64,000 bases of DNA, from NCBI RefSeq assembly GCF_018998565.1, contig NZ_JAHNZO010000015.1, positions 1 to 64,000 on the forward strand, in the 5' to 3' direction. Positions 49,189-57,114 of this stretch are shown in pieces. Numbering within the stretch: the first letter of the stretch is position 1; every line of letters begins with the position of its first letter. The DNA comes from Paenibacillus oleatilyticus. Its GTDB lineage: Bacteria > Bacillota > Bacilli > Paenibacillales > NBRC-103111. A program made the translations under genes and the position numbers. The notes under the pieces were generated by a model. That model was given only the letters and a program-made list of their open reading frames with translations. It made no database searches and was not told the origin of the DNA.

Positions 49189-50631
49189 TTAGACCGGTTT
49201 CGGCTCGGCCGGGAAAAGCGGGAACGTAATCGTAACCTGCGTACCTTCCCCGGTGGAAGCCATCTGCAGAAGGCCTCCGAGATTTTCGCGCACGAGCGTT
49301 TCCGTAATTTTCAACCCGAGATGGCCTTTGCGGGCGCCATCGCCCATGACAGGCAACCCGACACCGTTATCCGCTACCTCCATGCGGACGATCTGCCCAC
49401 TGCAATAAAGCGAGATCCGAATGTCTCCCTGCTCGCGGTCGACGAACGCATGTGTCACGCAATTTTGCACGAGCTCGTTGGAGACAAGCGCCAGCGTGGT
49501 GGCGATGTCGGACGGCAGCGTTAGGGTATCCCCCGAAATGGCGATGCGGATCGCTTGATCCGGCTTGACCGTGGAGGAGACGACGTTCTTCGCGATGCGA
49601 TCCAGCACATCGTTGAACTGGATTGTTTCCAGCCCGTCATAGGCCAGCATCTCGTGGATGACGGCAATGCTGTTGATGCGGTTGATGCTGTCGCGATATA
49701 TTTTCTCGACCTCGTCCAGCTTCGTACGGCGCATTTGCAGCCGGAGCAGGCTGGAGACGGTTTGCAGATTGTTTTTGACCCGGTGGTGAATCTCCTTGAT
49801 AACAGCCGATTTAATGACGAGTTGCTTCTCTTTTTCCTTCAAGTCCGAGATGTCCCGGATCAGCATCAGCCCGAGGGCTCCCTGCTGCTGCCGGTTGATC
49901 GAGACGGTTTTCAGCTCCAACGCGACGTGCCCGATCACAAGCTCCTGACGGACGATGCCCGTTGGCGCAAGCAGTGAGGCGCGATCAAGCTTGCCGTAAA
50001 ACAGCTCGACCAGGCTTGAGCCTTCCGGCGCGCCGCCGTGCCCGATCTCCTGCAGCATTTGCCGGGCTCGCGGGTTCGCATAAGTGATATGCGCCTGCCC
50101 GTCGAACAACACGATGCCCTCGTGCATGAGCGATTGGACGCTGCTTTCCGACAAGGCGACCGCAAGCAGCGTTTCACTGAGCTGCTCCGTCGTTTCCCGC
50201 AGCCGCTCCACATTTTTTTCCTGCTCGACGATCTCCGAAATGTCCTGCTCCATGATCAGCACGCCGATCACGCGGCCGGTTTTGGCCCGGATCGGAACGA
50301 CATTTTGCCGCATCGCAATCTGCTCCTGGGATATTCCGCGGGAACCGATGACCGGCTGACCGGACAGCAGGCAAAACATGACGGCCGGCTCGTTGTGCGC
50401 ATAAGCGTGCATCCCCACCACTGACGAGTGGTAGAGCGACGGGGCCGTCGTCGGCCTAGCCTCGGCTACGACGAGCGCCGTGCCTTGATCCGCAAGCGGA
50501 CAGTCGATGAACACGTCCGACTGGAACACGTCGGCGAACAATTGCAAATTTCGCGACAAATCTATAATAACTTCCACTTCTTCTGTAGATAAAAGGGTGC
50601 GCTCCGCGCACAGTTCGGCAATCGATGGCAT
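49189..50631 (-). CDS. eutW: Ethanolamine sensor histidine kinase EutW
   Basis: A protein of 480 residues without membrane segments. A small N-terminal sensor domain (about 1-130) is followed by a PAS-like domain (about 165-270) and a HisKA_2/HATPase core with the phospho-His in EIHHRVKNNLQTVSSLL (about 282), an N-box (VSNELVQNCVTHAF, about 385) and G-boxes (DNGVGLP, GHLGLKI). It senses ethanolamine in characterised relatives. The start at 50631 follows GAGGGATTGCTT. A 156-bp gap upstream may hold a separate weak promoter (TTCGCA-18 nt-TAAAAT). Confidence 0.92.
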   Translation of the reverse strand: MPSIAELCAERTLLSTEEVEVIIDLSRNLQLFADVFQSDVFIDCPLADQGTALVVAEARPTTAPSLYHSSVVGMHAYAHNEPAVMFCLLSGQPVIGSRGISQEQIAMRQNVVPIRAKTGRVIGVLIMEQDISEIVEQEKNVERLRETTEQLSETLLAVALSESSVQSLMHEGIVLFDGQAHITYANPRARQMLQEIGHGGAPEGSSLVELFYGKLDRASLLAPTGIVRQELVIGHVALELKTVSINRQQQGALGLMLIRDISDLKEKEKQLVIKSAVIKEIHHRVKNNLQTVSSLLRLQMRRTKLDEVEKIYRDSINRINSIAVIHEMLAYDGLETIQFNDVLDRIAKNVVSSTVKPDQAIRIAISGDTLTLPSDIATTLALVSNELVQNCVTHAFVDREQGDIRISLYCSGQIVRMEVADNGVGLPVMGDGARKGHLGLKITETLVRENLGGLLQMASTGEGTQVTITFPLFPAEPKPV

Positions 50632-50787
50632 AAGCAATCCCTCACGACGTATCGATTTGTACATGCACCGATTTTATTGTCACACAAACCGCGCTGCGAA
50701 GAAAGCCCTTACACAAGGTAAATTTCTTCCTGTAACCTGCGCTTGCCGGTAGGTTTCCCTTTCGTAACTACTACTACACGCTTGAAG

Positions 50788-51228
50788 CTACCGGTTCACG
50801 ATGCCCAGCAGCAGCTCCTTCAGCTCGGCGATTCCTTCGCCGCCGGCCGCCGACGTCAAGAGAATCTCGCCTTGAGGCAGCGATGACCGGAGCAGCGAGA
50901 CTGCCCGGTCCGAATTGGCCTTCGGGTGATCGATTTTCGTAACGGCTCCGATGGCCGGAATCGGAAAGCCCCCTGCAAATCCGGGCGGAAAATAGTTCCG
51001 CTCGCGGGTCGCGTCCTGTATGAGCAAAATCGCCGCCGCTTGATGCGATGTCGCCATCAGCGAACGATAGTAGAGCGGATTCTCGCTGTACTCGCCCGGC
51101 GTATCGATCAGCCAGTCGTGGAACACAAGGCTTTGCGTTTTGACCGCCGCTTCCTGCTCGCCCATCAGCGCTTTGACCAACGTCGATTTGCCGGCGCCCA
51201 CGGCGCCGATGATCATGACTTTACGCAT
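50788..51228 (-). CDS. eutP: Ethanolamine utilisation protein EutP (P-loop GTPase/acetate kinase-like)
   Basis: A protein of 146 residues. P-loop GAVGAGKSTLVKAL (about 8), DTPGEYSENPLYYRSLMATSH (about 43, switch II), the base-recognition TKIDHP (about 93), and the C-terminal SAAGGEGIAEL. EutP proteins have been reported to show acetate-kinase activity in enteric bacteria, so it may close the ATP-yielding branch. The start overlaps the eutS end region closely. Confidence 0.92.
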   Translation of the reverse strand: MRKVMIIGAVGAGKSTLVKALMGEQEAAVKTQSLVFHDWLIDTPGEYSENPLYYRSLMATSHQAAAILLIQDATRERNYFPPGFAGGFPIPAIGAVTKIDHPKANSDRAVSLLRSSLPQGEILLTSAAGGEGIAELKELLLGIVNR

Positions 51229-51231
51229 GGC

Positions 51232-51573
51232 TTACGACCTCGTTAAAGGAGCGATTGAAAATTTCAGCTTCTCGTGCAAAAATTCGTTGACCGATTCGAT
51301 GGCCATTTCGACCGCGGATACGTCGCCCACGATGACTAGAGAGCCGGTGAAGCGATCCAAGTAGCCGATATCGACGTTCGCGGCTTTCGTAGCAATATCC
51401 GCCGCGATGATCGCCGTTTCCGTCGGCGTCAACGTCAGAATGCCGATCGCGCTCGCCTTCTCGATCCCGAGCTTCGTGTACAGCACGGGATCGGGGTTGG
51501 CTATGACATGCGCGAGCGTAAGCTGCTTACCGGGTACATATTCCTGAATGACCCGCTGTTTCTCCTGTTCCAT
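51232..51573 (-). CDS. eutS: BMC shell protein EutS
   Basis: A protein of 113 residues, a circularly permuted BMC hexamer subunit of the EutS/PduU type. [22 protein letters not shown] opens it, and [28 protein letters not shown] (about 38) and [19 protein letters not shown] follow. It forms hexagonal facets of the microcompartment. It lies 10 bp after eutN and 3 bp before eutP. Confidence 0.93.
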   Translation of the reverse strand: MEQEKQRVIQEYVPGKQLTLAHVIANPDPVLYTKLGIEKASAIGILTLTPTETAIIAADIATKAANVDIGYLDRFTGSLVIVGDVSAVEMAIESVNEFLHEKLKFSIAPLTRS

Positions 51574-51583
51574 ACGCCTCCTC

Positions 51584-51865
51584 CTAACCGCCGTTGTCGT
51601 CGCCGACTTCGAAGCTGTCTACAATGCCGACGATCATGGCGTCGATGGGCACCATTTTACCGCTGAACAGCACGCGGGCAGGACTTCCCCTGGAGACGAT
51701 CACATTCTCGCCGACGCCCGCTCCGATGCGGTCTGCGGCGATGACCGGCTGTCCTGATTCGCGGTCCTTGAAATCCATCGGCTGAACGACCATCAGCTTC
51801 AGGTTGTCCATGCCCTCTTCCTTCTGCGTGGCCCATACACTGCCAATCACTTTTCCCATAAACAT
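51584..51865 (-). CDS. eutN: BMC vertex protein EutN
   Basis: A protein of 93 residues of the EutN/CcmL pentamer family, which caps shell vertices. [21 protein letters not shown], then [22 protein letters not shown] (about 45) and [12 protein letters not shown] near the end are typical. The start at 51865 has GGGTGAAG upstream; an ATG two codons later is the alternative. It shares the strand and tight spacing of the other shell genes. Confidence 0.93.
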   Translation of the reverse strand: MFMGKVIGSVWATQKEEGMDNLKLMVVQPMDFKDRESGQPVIAADRIGAGVGENVIVSRGSPARVLFSGKMVPIDAMIVGIVDSFEVGDDNGG

Positions 51866-51878
51866 AGGACTTCACCCT

Positions 51879-52739
51879 TTACTCCGCATACTGGACCGCG
51901 ACGTCTTTCTCCCTCAATAAATCCGCCGCCAGCGGCGAAACGATCGTTCCCTTGCCAAGGATCAGCTTCCGCACGTCCGGTGCGGTATCCGTCTGCCGCT
52001 TCACCCATTCGGCGGTCAGCAGCTTGCCTTCGAACACGGCGCTGCCTGCGACTGCCGTACTGCCGTTCGCGGCTCCGGCTTGAGCGTCTGCCGCTTCCGG
52101 CGACGATGTGCCGCGAGCCGGCGCCTCGTTGCCCGGCTGGCGCTGCTCGACGCCGCATTTGCGCACGACCGCTTCCGCCAGCAGCTTCTGCGGAGCGAAC
52201 TCCGCGCCAAGAGCTGCAAGCTCGCGCTTATAGCGCTCGAACAGCTTAACGTAAGGCTTCGGCAGCGTCAGCGTTTTCAGCGTACGCCGGTCCGCCCGTT
52301 TCAATCCGGGTATATCGTCCCCGATCAGCACGAACTTATTCAAGACGAGCGCGGAAAACAAAATCTCCGCCTTCACCGTCCCTTTCAGCCCCTGCGCAGC
52401 ACGCGCGGCGTTATCCACATCGATCTCGGGAATGACGATTCCGTCGTATTCGAGCGGCAGCTCCAGCGGCGCGGGCGCATATTCGTCGGCGGCAATGATT
52501 TTGCCCGGACCGGCGCATTCGATTTTATGCAGGCCGAGCCATGAAGATGTTTCTCCATCGAGAAATAGCATATCGTAACAGATTCCGCTATTTTTGAGCA
52601 ATATAAAATGATCCGTGAACGCTTCGTGCGCGGTGCTGTCGCAGAACAGATACAGCACTTTAGGCTTTTTCGCCTGCTCCGCCTGCATCGCCTGCACAAG
52701 CTCACGGACGATCGATTCGACCATCGGTTTGATCTCCAT
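51879..52739 (-). CDS. Bacillota eut-locus protein with flavoprotein-like fold
   Basis: A protein of 286 residues matching what I recall of the TIGR02536-type 'ethanolamine utilization protein' found in Bacillota eut loci. The N-terminal alpha/beta part (about 20-180) has KVLYLFCDS, an YDGIVIPEIDVDNAARAA segment and KFVLIGDDIPGL, suggesting a flavoprotein-like fold as in cofactor-handling proteins. A low-complexity linker (about 200-235) leads to a C-terminal motif LLTAEWVKRQTDTAPD with ILGKGTIVSPLAADLLREK. Its function is unproven; a shell-associated or cofactor role is inferred from the operon. Confidence 0.8.
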   Translation of the reverse strand: MEIKPMVESIVRELVQAMQAEQAKKPKVLYLFCDSTAHEAFTDHFILLKNSGICYDMLFLDGETSSWLGLHKIECAGPGKIIAADEYAPAPLELPLEYDGIVIPEIDVDNAARAAQGLKGTVKAEILFSALVLNKFVLIGDDIPGLKRADRRTLKTLTLPKPYVKLFERYKRELAALGAEFAPQKLLAEAVVRKCGVEQRQPGNEAPARGTSSPEAADAQAGAANGSTAVAGSAVFEGKLLTAEWVKRQTDTAPDVRKLILGKGTIVSPLAADLLREKDVAVQYAE

Positions 52740-52745
52740 GCTTCG

Positions 52746-53534
52746 CTACCCCCTTTCCGCACGCGTGAACACGCCGTTTTTGCCGATCATTTGCACCGTA
52801 TCTCCGGTGTTCAATTGAGCGGCGTTGGCTTCGTCCGTATCGAGATGAACGTCAAGCGCATAGCGAGGGTTCACCCGGACCACAACGTCCGTAAACGCCA
52901 GCGGCCGGTCGCCACGGGTCTGCAGGATGATGCGGTCCCCGTCGGACACCTCAAACCTCTGGGCGTCGTCAGGCGACATATGGACATGGTTTTTGGCGAC
53001 GATCAAGCCCTGCGTCAGCACGACCGCGCCCTTCGGGCCGGCCACCGTGATGCCAGGCGTGCCTTCCAGATCGCCCGACAAACGGACAGGGGGCTTCACG
53101 CCGAGCGCAAAGCCGTCCGTCCGGGATATCTCCACCTGGGACGCCCCGCGCGAAGGTCCGAGAATGCGCACGTTCTGCAGAACGCCCTTCGGACCGATCA
53201 GCGTAACCGTTTCCTGTGCGGCAAATTGTCCGGGCTGCGACAGCTCCTTCAGCGGGGTAAGCTGGTAGCCCTCGCCGAACAACGCCTCGACATGCTCCGG
53301 CGACAAATGCACGTGCCGGCCCGAGACGCCGACGGGCAGGAGTGGCGCTTCAGGCGCCGGCTCCGCAGGCAAGGCCGCCGGAGCTTCGGCCTTCAGACGC
53401 TGAATGGCGATGCCCCGGCTTTTCAGAAAGTCATTGGCCGCCGGCGTCAGCAGGTCCCCGGCCGCGATCGGATACGGATTCGGGAGCCCCTGCGCCAATC
53501 GGCTGCGTAGACTCGTTTCCGTAATCAGCGCCAT
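52746..53534 (-). CDS. pduL: PduL-type phosphate acyltransferase
   Basis: A protein of 262 residues. The PduL barrel with two zinc sites is shown by GVSGRHVHLSPEHVEALFG (about 92) and AKNHVHMSPDDAQ (about 180). RYALDVHLDTDEANAA lies near 225. It converts acetyl-CoA and phosphate to acetyl phosphate, the role played by EutD in enteric eut operons. The first 60 residues (ITETSLRSRLAQGL onward) lie outside the barrel and look like a helical encapsulation extension. Its stop is 6 bp before the flavoprotein-like gene. Confidence 0.93.
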   Translation of the reverse strand: MALITETSLRSRLAQGLPNPYPIAAGDLLTPAANDFLKSRGIAIQRLKAEAPAALPAEPAPEAPLLPVGVSGRHVHLSPEHVEALFGEGYQLTPLKELSQPGQFAAQETVTLIGPKGVLQNVRILGPSRGASQVEISRTDGFALGVKPPVRLSGDLEGTPGITVAGPKGAVVLTQGLIVAKNHVHMSPDDAQRFEVSDGDRIILQTRGDRPLAFTDVVVRVNPRYALDVHLDTDEANAAQLNTGDTVQMIGKNGVFTRAERG

Positions 53535-53539
53535 AGGGA

Positions 53540-53827
53540 TTAGCCTTCAAGCTTCGGCAGAATGAATTCAATATCCGTGTGAGGACGCGGAATGACGTGT
53601 ACGGAAACCAGCTCGCCGATTTTTTCCGCAGCTGCCGCGCCGGCATCCGTAGCTGCTTTCACTGCGCCTACATCGCCGCGCACCATGACCGTTACCAAAC
53701 CGCCGCCGACATGCACTTTTCCGATCAGCTTAACATTTGCCGCTTTGACCATTGCATCTGCTGCTTCAATCGATCCTACGAGTCCTTTCGTTTCTACCAT
53801 TCCGAGTGCTGCCAATTCTCCTGCCAT
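53540..53827 (-). CDS. eutM: Major BMC shell hexamer EutM
   Basis: A protein of 95 residues, a single BMC domain. [26 protein letters not shown] opens it, and [21 protein letters not shown] and [11 protein letters not shown] follow. It is the main facet tile of the microcompartment. The start follows GGAGGAATAGACA. It lies between eutE and pduL. Confidence 0.95.
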   Translation of the reverse strand: MAGELAALGMVETKGLVGSIEAADAMVKAANVKLIGKVHVGGGLVTVMVRGDVGAVKAATDAGAAAAEKIGELVSVHVIPRPHTDIEFILPKLEG

Positions 53828-53903
53828 TGTCTATTCCTCCCTGGAATAAAAAGTAGTTTATGATGCAAAATGGAACTTATCCGATTAACTTACCGAGTGA
53901 AAC

Positions 53904-55400
53904 TTACTTGGCTTCCAGTTGTAATTCAGATAGCACGCTGCGGACGATCTGCAGAACATCCTCCCGCGAAATCCCCGGATTGCCGGAGACTTCCGGCTGC
54001 AGCTTTTCCATCGTCCGCTCTACCGCCTGCGCCGCCGCGGGAGCGATATCCATCTCACGGATGCCGAAGGCGACACGCTTGATGTTGAGCAGATGCTGCG
54101 GACCGATGTTATCCGACGTAATATTGTTGCCGAACGAGCCGCACCCCAGCGTAAACGACGGCGTAATGCCGGTCGTAGCGCCGATGCCGCCGAACGTCGT
54201 GCCCGAGTTGACGACGATGCGCGAAGCGGGCTTCTCCAGCCCGAACGCCTCGATGACGGATTCGTTCTCGCAGTGGATACCGAGCGTATGCCCGAGTCCG
54301 CCGAGCTCCAGCAGCTCCATACAGCGGCTGCAGCCCTCCAGCCAATCCTTGACGGTGTAGAGCGCCAGCACCGGGCTTAGCTTCTCTACGGAGAACGGAT
54401 ACGCGTGTCCGACGCCCGTTTCTTCCGCAATCAATACCCGCGCCTCCGGCGGAACGGTAAAGCCCGCCATCTCCGCGATCACCTGCGGCGACCGGCCGAC
54501 GACCTTCGGGTTTAAGCCTTTGCCGATCGTCAAAATCGAGCCGACCTTGCGCTTCTGCTCTTCATCCAGAAAATAGGCGCCCTGCCGCTTCAGCTCTTCG
54601 ACGAGCTGCGGCTTGATCGACGCGTCGGCGACAATCGCCTGCTCCGACGCGCAAATCGTGCCGTAATCGAACGTCTTGCTTTGCAAAATCAAGCTGACCG
54701 CACGGGACAGGTTCGCGCTGTGATGCACGTACACCGGGACGTTGCCCGGCCCGACGCCATACGCGGGCTTGCCCGAGCTGTAAGCGGCCTTGACCATCGC
54801 CGTGCCGCCGGTCGCCAGGATCACATCCGTCCGCTTGTGCTTCATCAGCTCGTTGCTCGCCTCGACCGAGGGCTTCGACAAGCAGTGGATCAAACCGGCG
54901 GGAGCCCCCGCCTTCTCTGCCGCCTGCCTCATCACCTTGGCCGCTTCCAGCGAGCAGCGCAGCGCCGACGGATGCGGGCTGATGACGATCGCATTGCGCG
55001 CCTTCAGCGCGATCATGCACTTGAACATGACGGTCGACGTCGGATTGGTCGACGGGATGATCGCGGCGACGACGCCGACCGGCTGCGCCACTTCCCACAC
55101 CTTGCGCTCGTCATCCTTGCGGACGATCCCGACCGTCTTCATGTCTTTCATCGACCCGTAAACGTTTCGGGCGACGAAAAGATTTTTAGCCGTTTTATCG
55201 GCAACTTTGCCGAACCCGGTCTCTTCCACGGCCATCTCGGCCAGCCGCACGGCTTCCGCCTCGGCCGCCCGGGCCATCGCAGCGACGATGTCGTCAATCT
55301 GCGACTGGGTCATTTTTTCCAGCAGCTTCTGGGCTTGGTCCGCTTCCTGCAGAAGGCTGCGCACTTCCTGTATCGCCTGCAAATCGGCGTCCAGCTTCAT
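53904..55400 (-). CDS. eutE: Acylating acetaldehyde dehydrogenase EutE
   Basis: A protein of 498 residues that converts acetaldehyde, CoA and NAD to acetyl-CoA inside the compartment. VGVVAAIIPSTNPTSTVMFK (about 108), the catalytic Cys in YGTICASEQAIVAD (about 255), and the SFTLGCGSFGNNITSDNIGP tail region (about 418) are typical. The last 20 residues (REDVLQIVRSVLSELQL) form an amphipathic helix after a Pro/Gly linker, a probable C-terminal encapsulation peptide. The start is at 55400. The length is slightly above the enteric EutE. Confidence 0.94.
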   Translation of the reverse strand: MKLDADLQAIQEVRSLLQEADQAQKLLEKMTQSQIDDIVAAMARAAEAEAVRLAEMAVEETGFGKVADKTAKNLFVARNVYGSMKDMKTVGIVRKDDERKVWEVAQPVGVVAAIIPSTNPTSTVMFKCMIALKARNAIVISPHPSALRCSLEAAKVMRQAAEKAGAPAGLIHCLSKPSVEASNELMKHKRTDVILATGGTAMVKAAYSSGKPAYGVGPGNVPVYVHHSANLSRAVSLILQSKTFDYGTICASEQAIVADASIKPQLVEELKRQGAYFLDEEQKRKVGSILTIGKGLNPKVVGRSPQVIAEMAGFTVPPEARVLIAEETGVGHAYPFSVEKLSPVLALYTVKDWLEGCSRCMELLELGGLGHTLGIHCENESVIEAFGLEKPASRIVVNSGTTFGGIGATTGITPSFTLGCGSFGNNITSDNIGPQHLLNIKRVAFGIREMDIAPAAAQAVERTMEKLQPEVSGNPGISREDVLQIVRSVLSELQLEAK

Positions 55401-55418
55401 ATCGGGTTCTCACTCCCT

Positions 55419-55955
55419 TCAGTCCTTCTTCTCCGTAAGCAACCGGATCAGCTCGGCCTTCGCCGCCGTGTTGATGCCGGAAGCGTTCAGCGGGAATCCG
55501 GGGGTGGTACGGGCCAGCTCGCGCAACTGCTGCAGCGAAAGCTTGGCCAGCGCCTCGGCGGATTCCCCGCCTTCCGTCCCGGAAAGCTCCACCGCTTCGT
55601 CCGCTGCCGTCTCGTCGGCAGCCGACTCCGCAGACGGCTTCGGCTCCGCCGGGGCGTTCTTCCGCCATATGCTCTCCAGCATCGCCGCAACGGAAAGATC
55701 CGGCCGCGGAATCACATGCGTTCCGACCAGCTTGCCTACCCTGCGGGCTTCCTCTCCGCCTGCCTCAACCGCAGCTCGAACGGAGGCGACATCCCCGACA
55801 ATATATACGGTAATGAGTCCTGCATCCGCTTTTTCAAACGTCATAACCCGGACGTCCGCCGTCTTCGCCGCCGCATCGGCTGCAGCGATCAAGGCGGGTA
55901 CGCCGATCGTCTCGATAAGTCCCAGCGCTGTCATTGACTGTGTCATCTCCATCAC
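55419..55955 (-). CDS. BMC shell protein with C-terminal SAP-like domain (EutK-like)
   Basis: A protein of 178 residues. A complete BMC domain (about 6-92, ALGLIETIGVPALIAAADAA then HVIPRPDLS) is followed by an acidic linker (about 100-132) and a helical tail (about 133-176, LAKLSLQQLRELARTT then TAAKAELIRLLTEKK) resembling SAP or Rho-N type nucleic-acid-binding motifs. Enteric EutK also carries a helix-turn-helix tail, so this may be its functional counterpart. The start is uncertain among three nearby ATG/GTG codons. Confidence 0.8.
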   Translation of the reverse strand: MMEMTQSMTALGLIETIGVPALIAAADAAAKTADVRVMTFEKADAGLITVYIVGDVASVRAAVEAGGEEARRVGKLVGTHVIPRPDLSVAAMLESIWRKNAPAEPKPSAESAADETAADEAVELSGTEGGESAEALAKLSLQQLRELARTTPGFPLNASGINTAAKAELIRLLTEKKD

Positions 55956-55973
55956 CCGCTTTCGTTAACCAGA

Positions 55974-56618
55974 TTATTTCGGGTCCCGCGCGACGCTGAG
56001 AACCGCATCGGCAAAAGCGCTCGCCGCCGCGGTACAAGCGGACTGGCTGCCCGTCAGCAAGCCGCCGCCGAAGTTCGTCTCCGTCGGCGGGCCGTAAAAT
56101 TGGCATAGCCTGACGTCCGCCGCCTTCAATGCGGCATCCAAGCCGTACACCGCTTCAAGCGGCGGCGCGATCAAATACGCGAGCGGCTCGCCTTCGACGA
56201 TGCCCGCCACCTGGGACAAGTAAGAACCCGTTCTCGAAATGACGTGAGCGTAGTACGCATGCGTGCCCTCGCTGTTCAGGGAATAAAAGCACGCGCCGCT
56301 CTCCATCAAAGCGATTGCCGCATCCAACCCGCTCTTCACCTCGGCCGGCGTCCGGCCGCCCAGCATCCCGATAAATTCCCCCGACAGCGGGCCCGAGGCA
56401 TGCGCCGAGCCTGCGTAAAAGGAACGGGCATATACCACTTCCACCGCCGCCTTCTTGGTCGCCTCGTCCAGCGCCGTATAGCCGACGTCGTCGATGCTCG
56501 ACGTTAACATCCCCAAACTCCGGATCTCCGGCTTCAGTTCCAGCTTCCGGGCCAGCTCCGGGTCCACATTCGGAATGATACGGACGGCCAGCGGCACGGC
56601 TCGAATCGGCTGCTTCAC
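55974..56618 (-). CDS. eutL: Trimeric tandem-BMC shell protein EutL
   Basis: A protein of 214 residues, two BMC repeats forming a trimer with a gated central pore. VDPELARKLELKPEIRSLGMLTS opens it, with DDVGYTALDEATKKAAVEVVYARSFYAGSAHASG near 40, HVISRTGSYLSQVAGI (about 125) and ETNFGGGLLTGSQSAC near 185. The start is a GTG at 56618, chosen because GGAGGTGAACCAA precedes it. Extending the frame upstream would run into the leader terminator. First structural gene of the operon. Confidence 0.93.
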   Translation of the reverse strand: MKQPIRAVPLAVRIIPNVDPELARKLELKPEIRSLGMLTSSIDDVGYTALDEATKKAAVEVVYARSFYAGSAHASGPLSGEFIGMLGGRTPAEVKSGLDAAIALMESGACFYSLNSEGTHAYYAHVISRTGSYLSQVAGIVEGEPLAYLIAPPLEAVYGLDAALKAADVRLCQFYGPPTETNFGGGLLTGSQSACTAAASAFADAVLSVARDPK

Positions 56619-56653
56619 TTGGTTCACCTCCGCTGCATACATCAAAAGACGAC

Positions 56654-56717
56654 AAAAAGGCGCCCCGGAGCGAAGAATGCGCGAACGCGTTCTCCGATCC
56701 AAAGGCACCGTTGCCTT
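56654..56717 (-). promoter_or_regulatory. EutV-type antitermination element in the eut leader
   Basis: In transcript order: stem AAGGC, hexaloop AACGGT, stem GCCTT (56717-56702). Then comes a weaker GAG-AACGCG-TTC hexaloop hairpin inside the 5' arm of a terminator. Both loops carry A at position 1 and G at position 4, the ANTAR recognition rule. The terminator uses GGTGCC of the first hairpin with GGCGCC (about 56664-56659), plus CGGAG/CTCCG, and ends in TTTTT (56654-56658). The two folds exclude each other. Confidence 0.65.
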
Positions 56718-56749
56718 CATGCTATTTTTTTATTGGTGTTCATATTTGA

Positions 56750-56787
56750 ATTGTAAAACAAATCACTCGATATTGCAAGCGCTGTCA
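56750..56787 (-). promoter_or_regulatory. eut promoter with overlapping cre-like site
   Basis: On the minus strand TTGCAA (56773-56778), a 17-nt spacer and TACAAT (56750-56755). TGCAAGCGCTGTCA (56774-56787, plus strand) matches the cre consensus TGWAANCGNTNWCA with one mismatch and overlaps the -35 box, suggesting CcpA repression. Confidence 0.65.
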
Positions 56788-56809
56788 TCGAAGTGGGCCA
56801 TCTCAATTT

Positions 56810-57043
56810 TTACCTCGACCGCTCAAACCGGCTTATCCGGCCTTTTTTCTTCTCCCGTTCGGCCGCCTCGTCCTCAAGCTCGGACATCCACAACAGGCCC
56901 ATAGATAGCGCAAACGTTATGCCCACGAGCGCGATGCCAAGCATCAGCTCACCTATAATTTGCAGATACAGCAGCACGGCGGCGGAGACCAGCATGCAGC
57001 CGAAGATGACCCATCCGATCCGCCGTGCCGTGATTCGCTTCAT
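56810..57043 (-). CDS. Small two-span membrane protein
   Basis: A protein of 77 residues. Two hydrophobic helices (about 9-30 and 33-54) are followed by a charged tail rich in Glu, Lys and Arg (EDEAAEREKKKGRISRF). I recognise no family. The start follows GGGAGGAACAAAA. It lies between the chemoreceptor gene and the eut promoter on the same strand, so it may be co-transcribed with the chemoreceptor. A hairpin just upstream may hide its ribosome-binding site. Confidence 0.65.
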   Translation of the reverse strand: MKRITARRIGWVIFGCMLVSAAVLLYLQIIGELMLGIALVGITFALSMGLLWMSELEDEAAEREKKKGRISRFERSR

Positions 57044-57054
57044 TTTTGTTCCTC

Positions 57055-57102
57055 CCCCCGTTCCCGAATCTCCATACTACAGCTTATTCGGGGGAAAGGG
57101 GC
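57055..57102 (-). promoter_or_regulatory. Hairpin covering the ribosome-binding site of the 77-residue gene
   Basis: On the minus strand CCCCCGAAT pairs with ATTCGGG and nearby G-runs. The 3' arm runs into GGGGGGAGG, the ribosome-binding site. It could be a translational switch or simply a hairpin following the chemoreceptor gene. Confidence 0.35.
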
Positions 57103-57114
57103 TTTAGAAGTATA

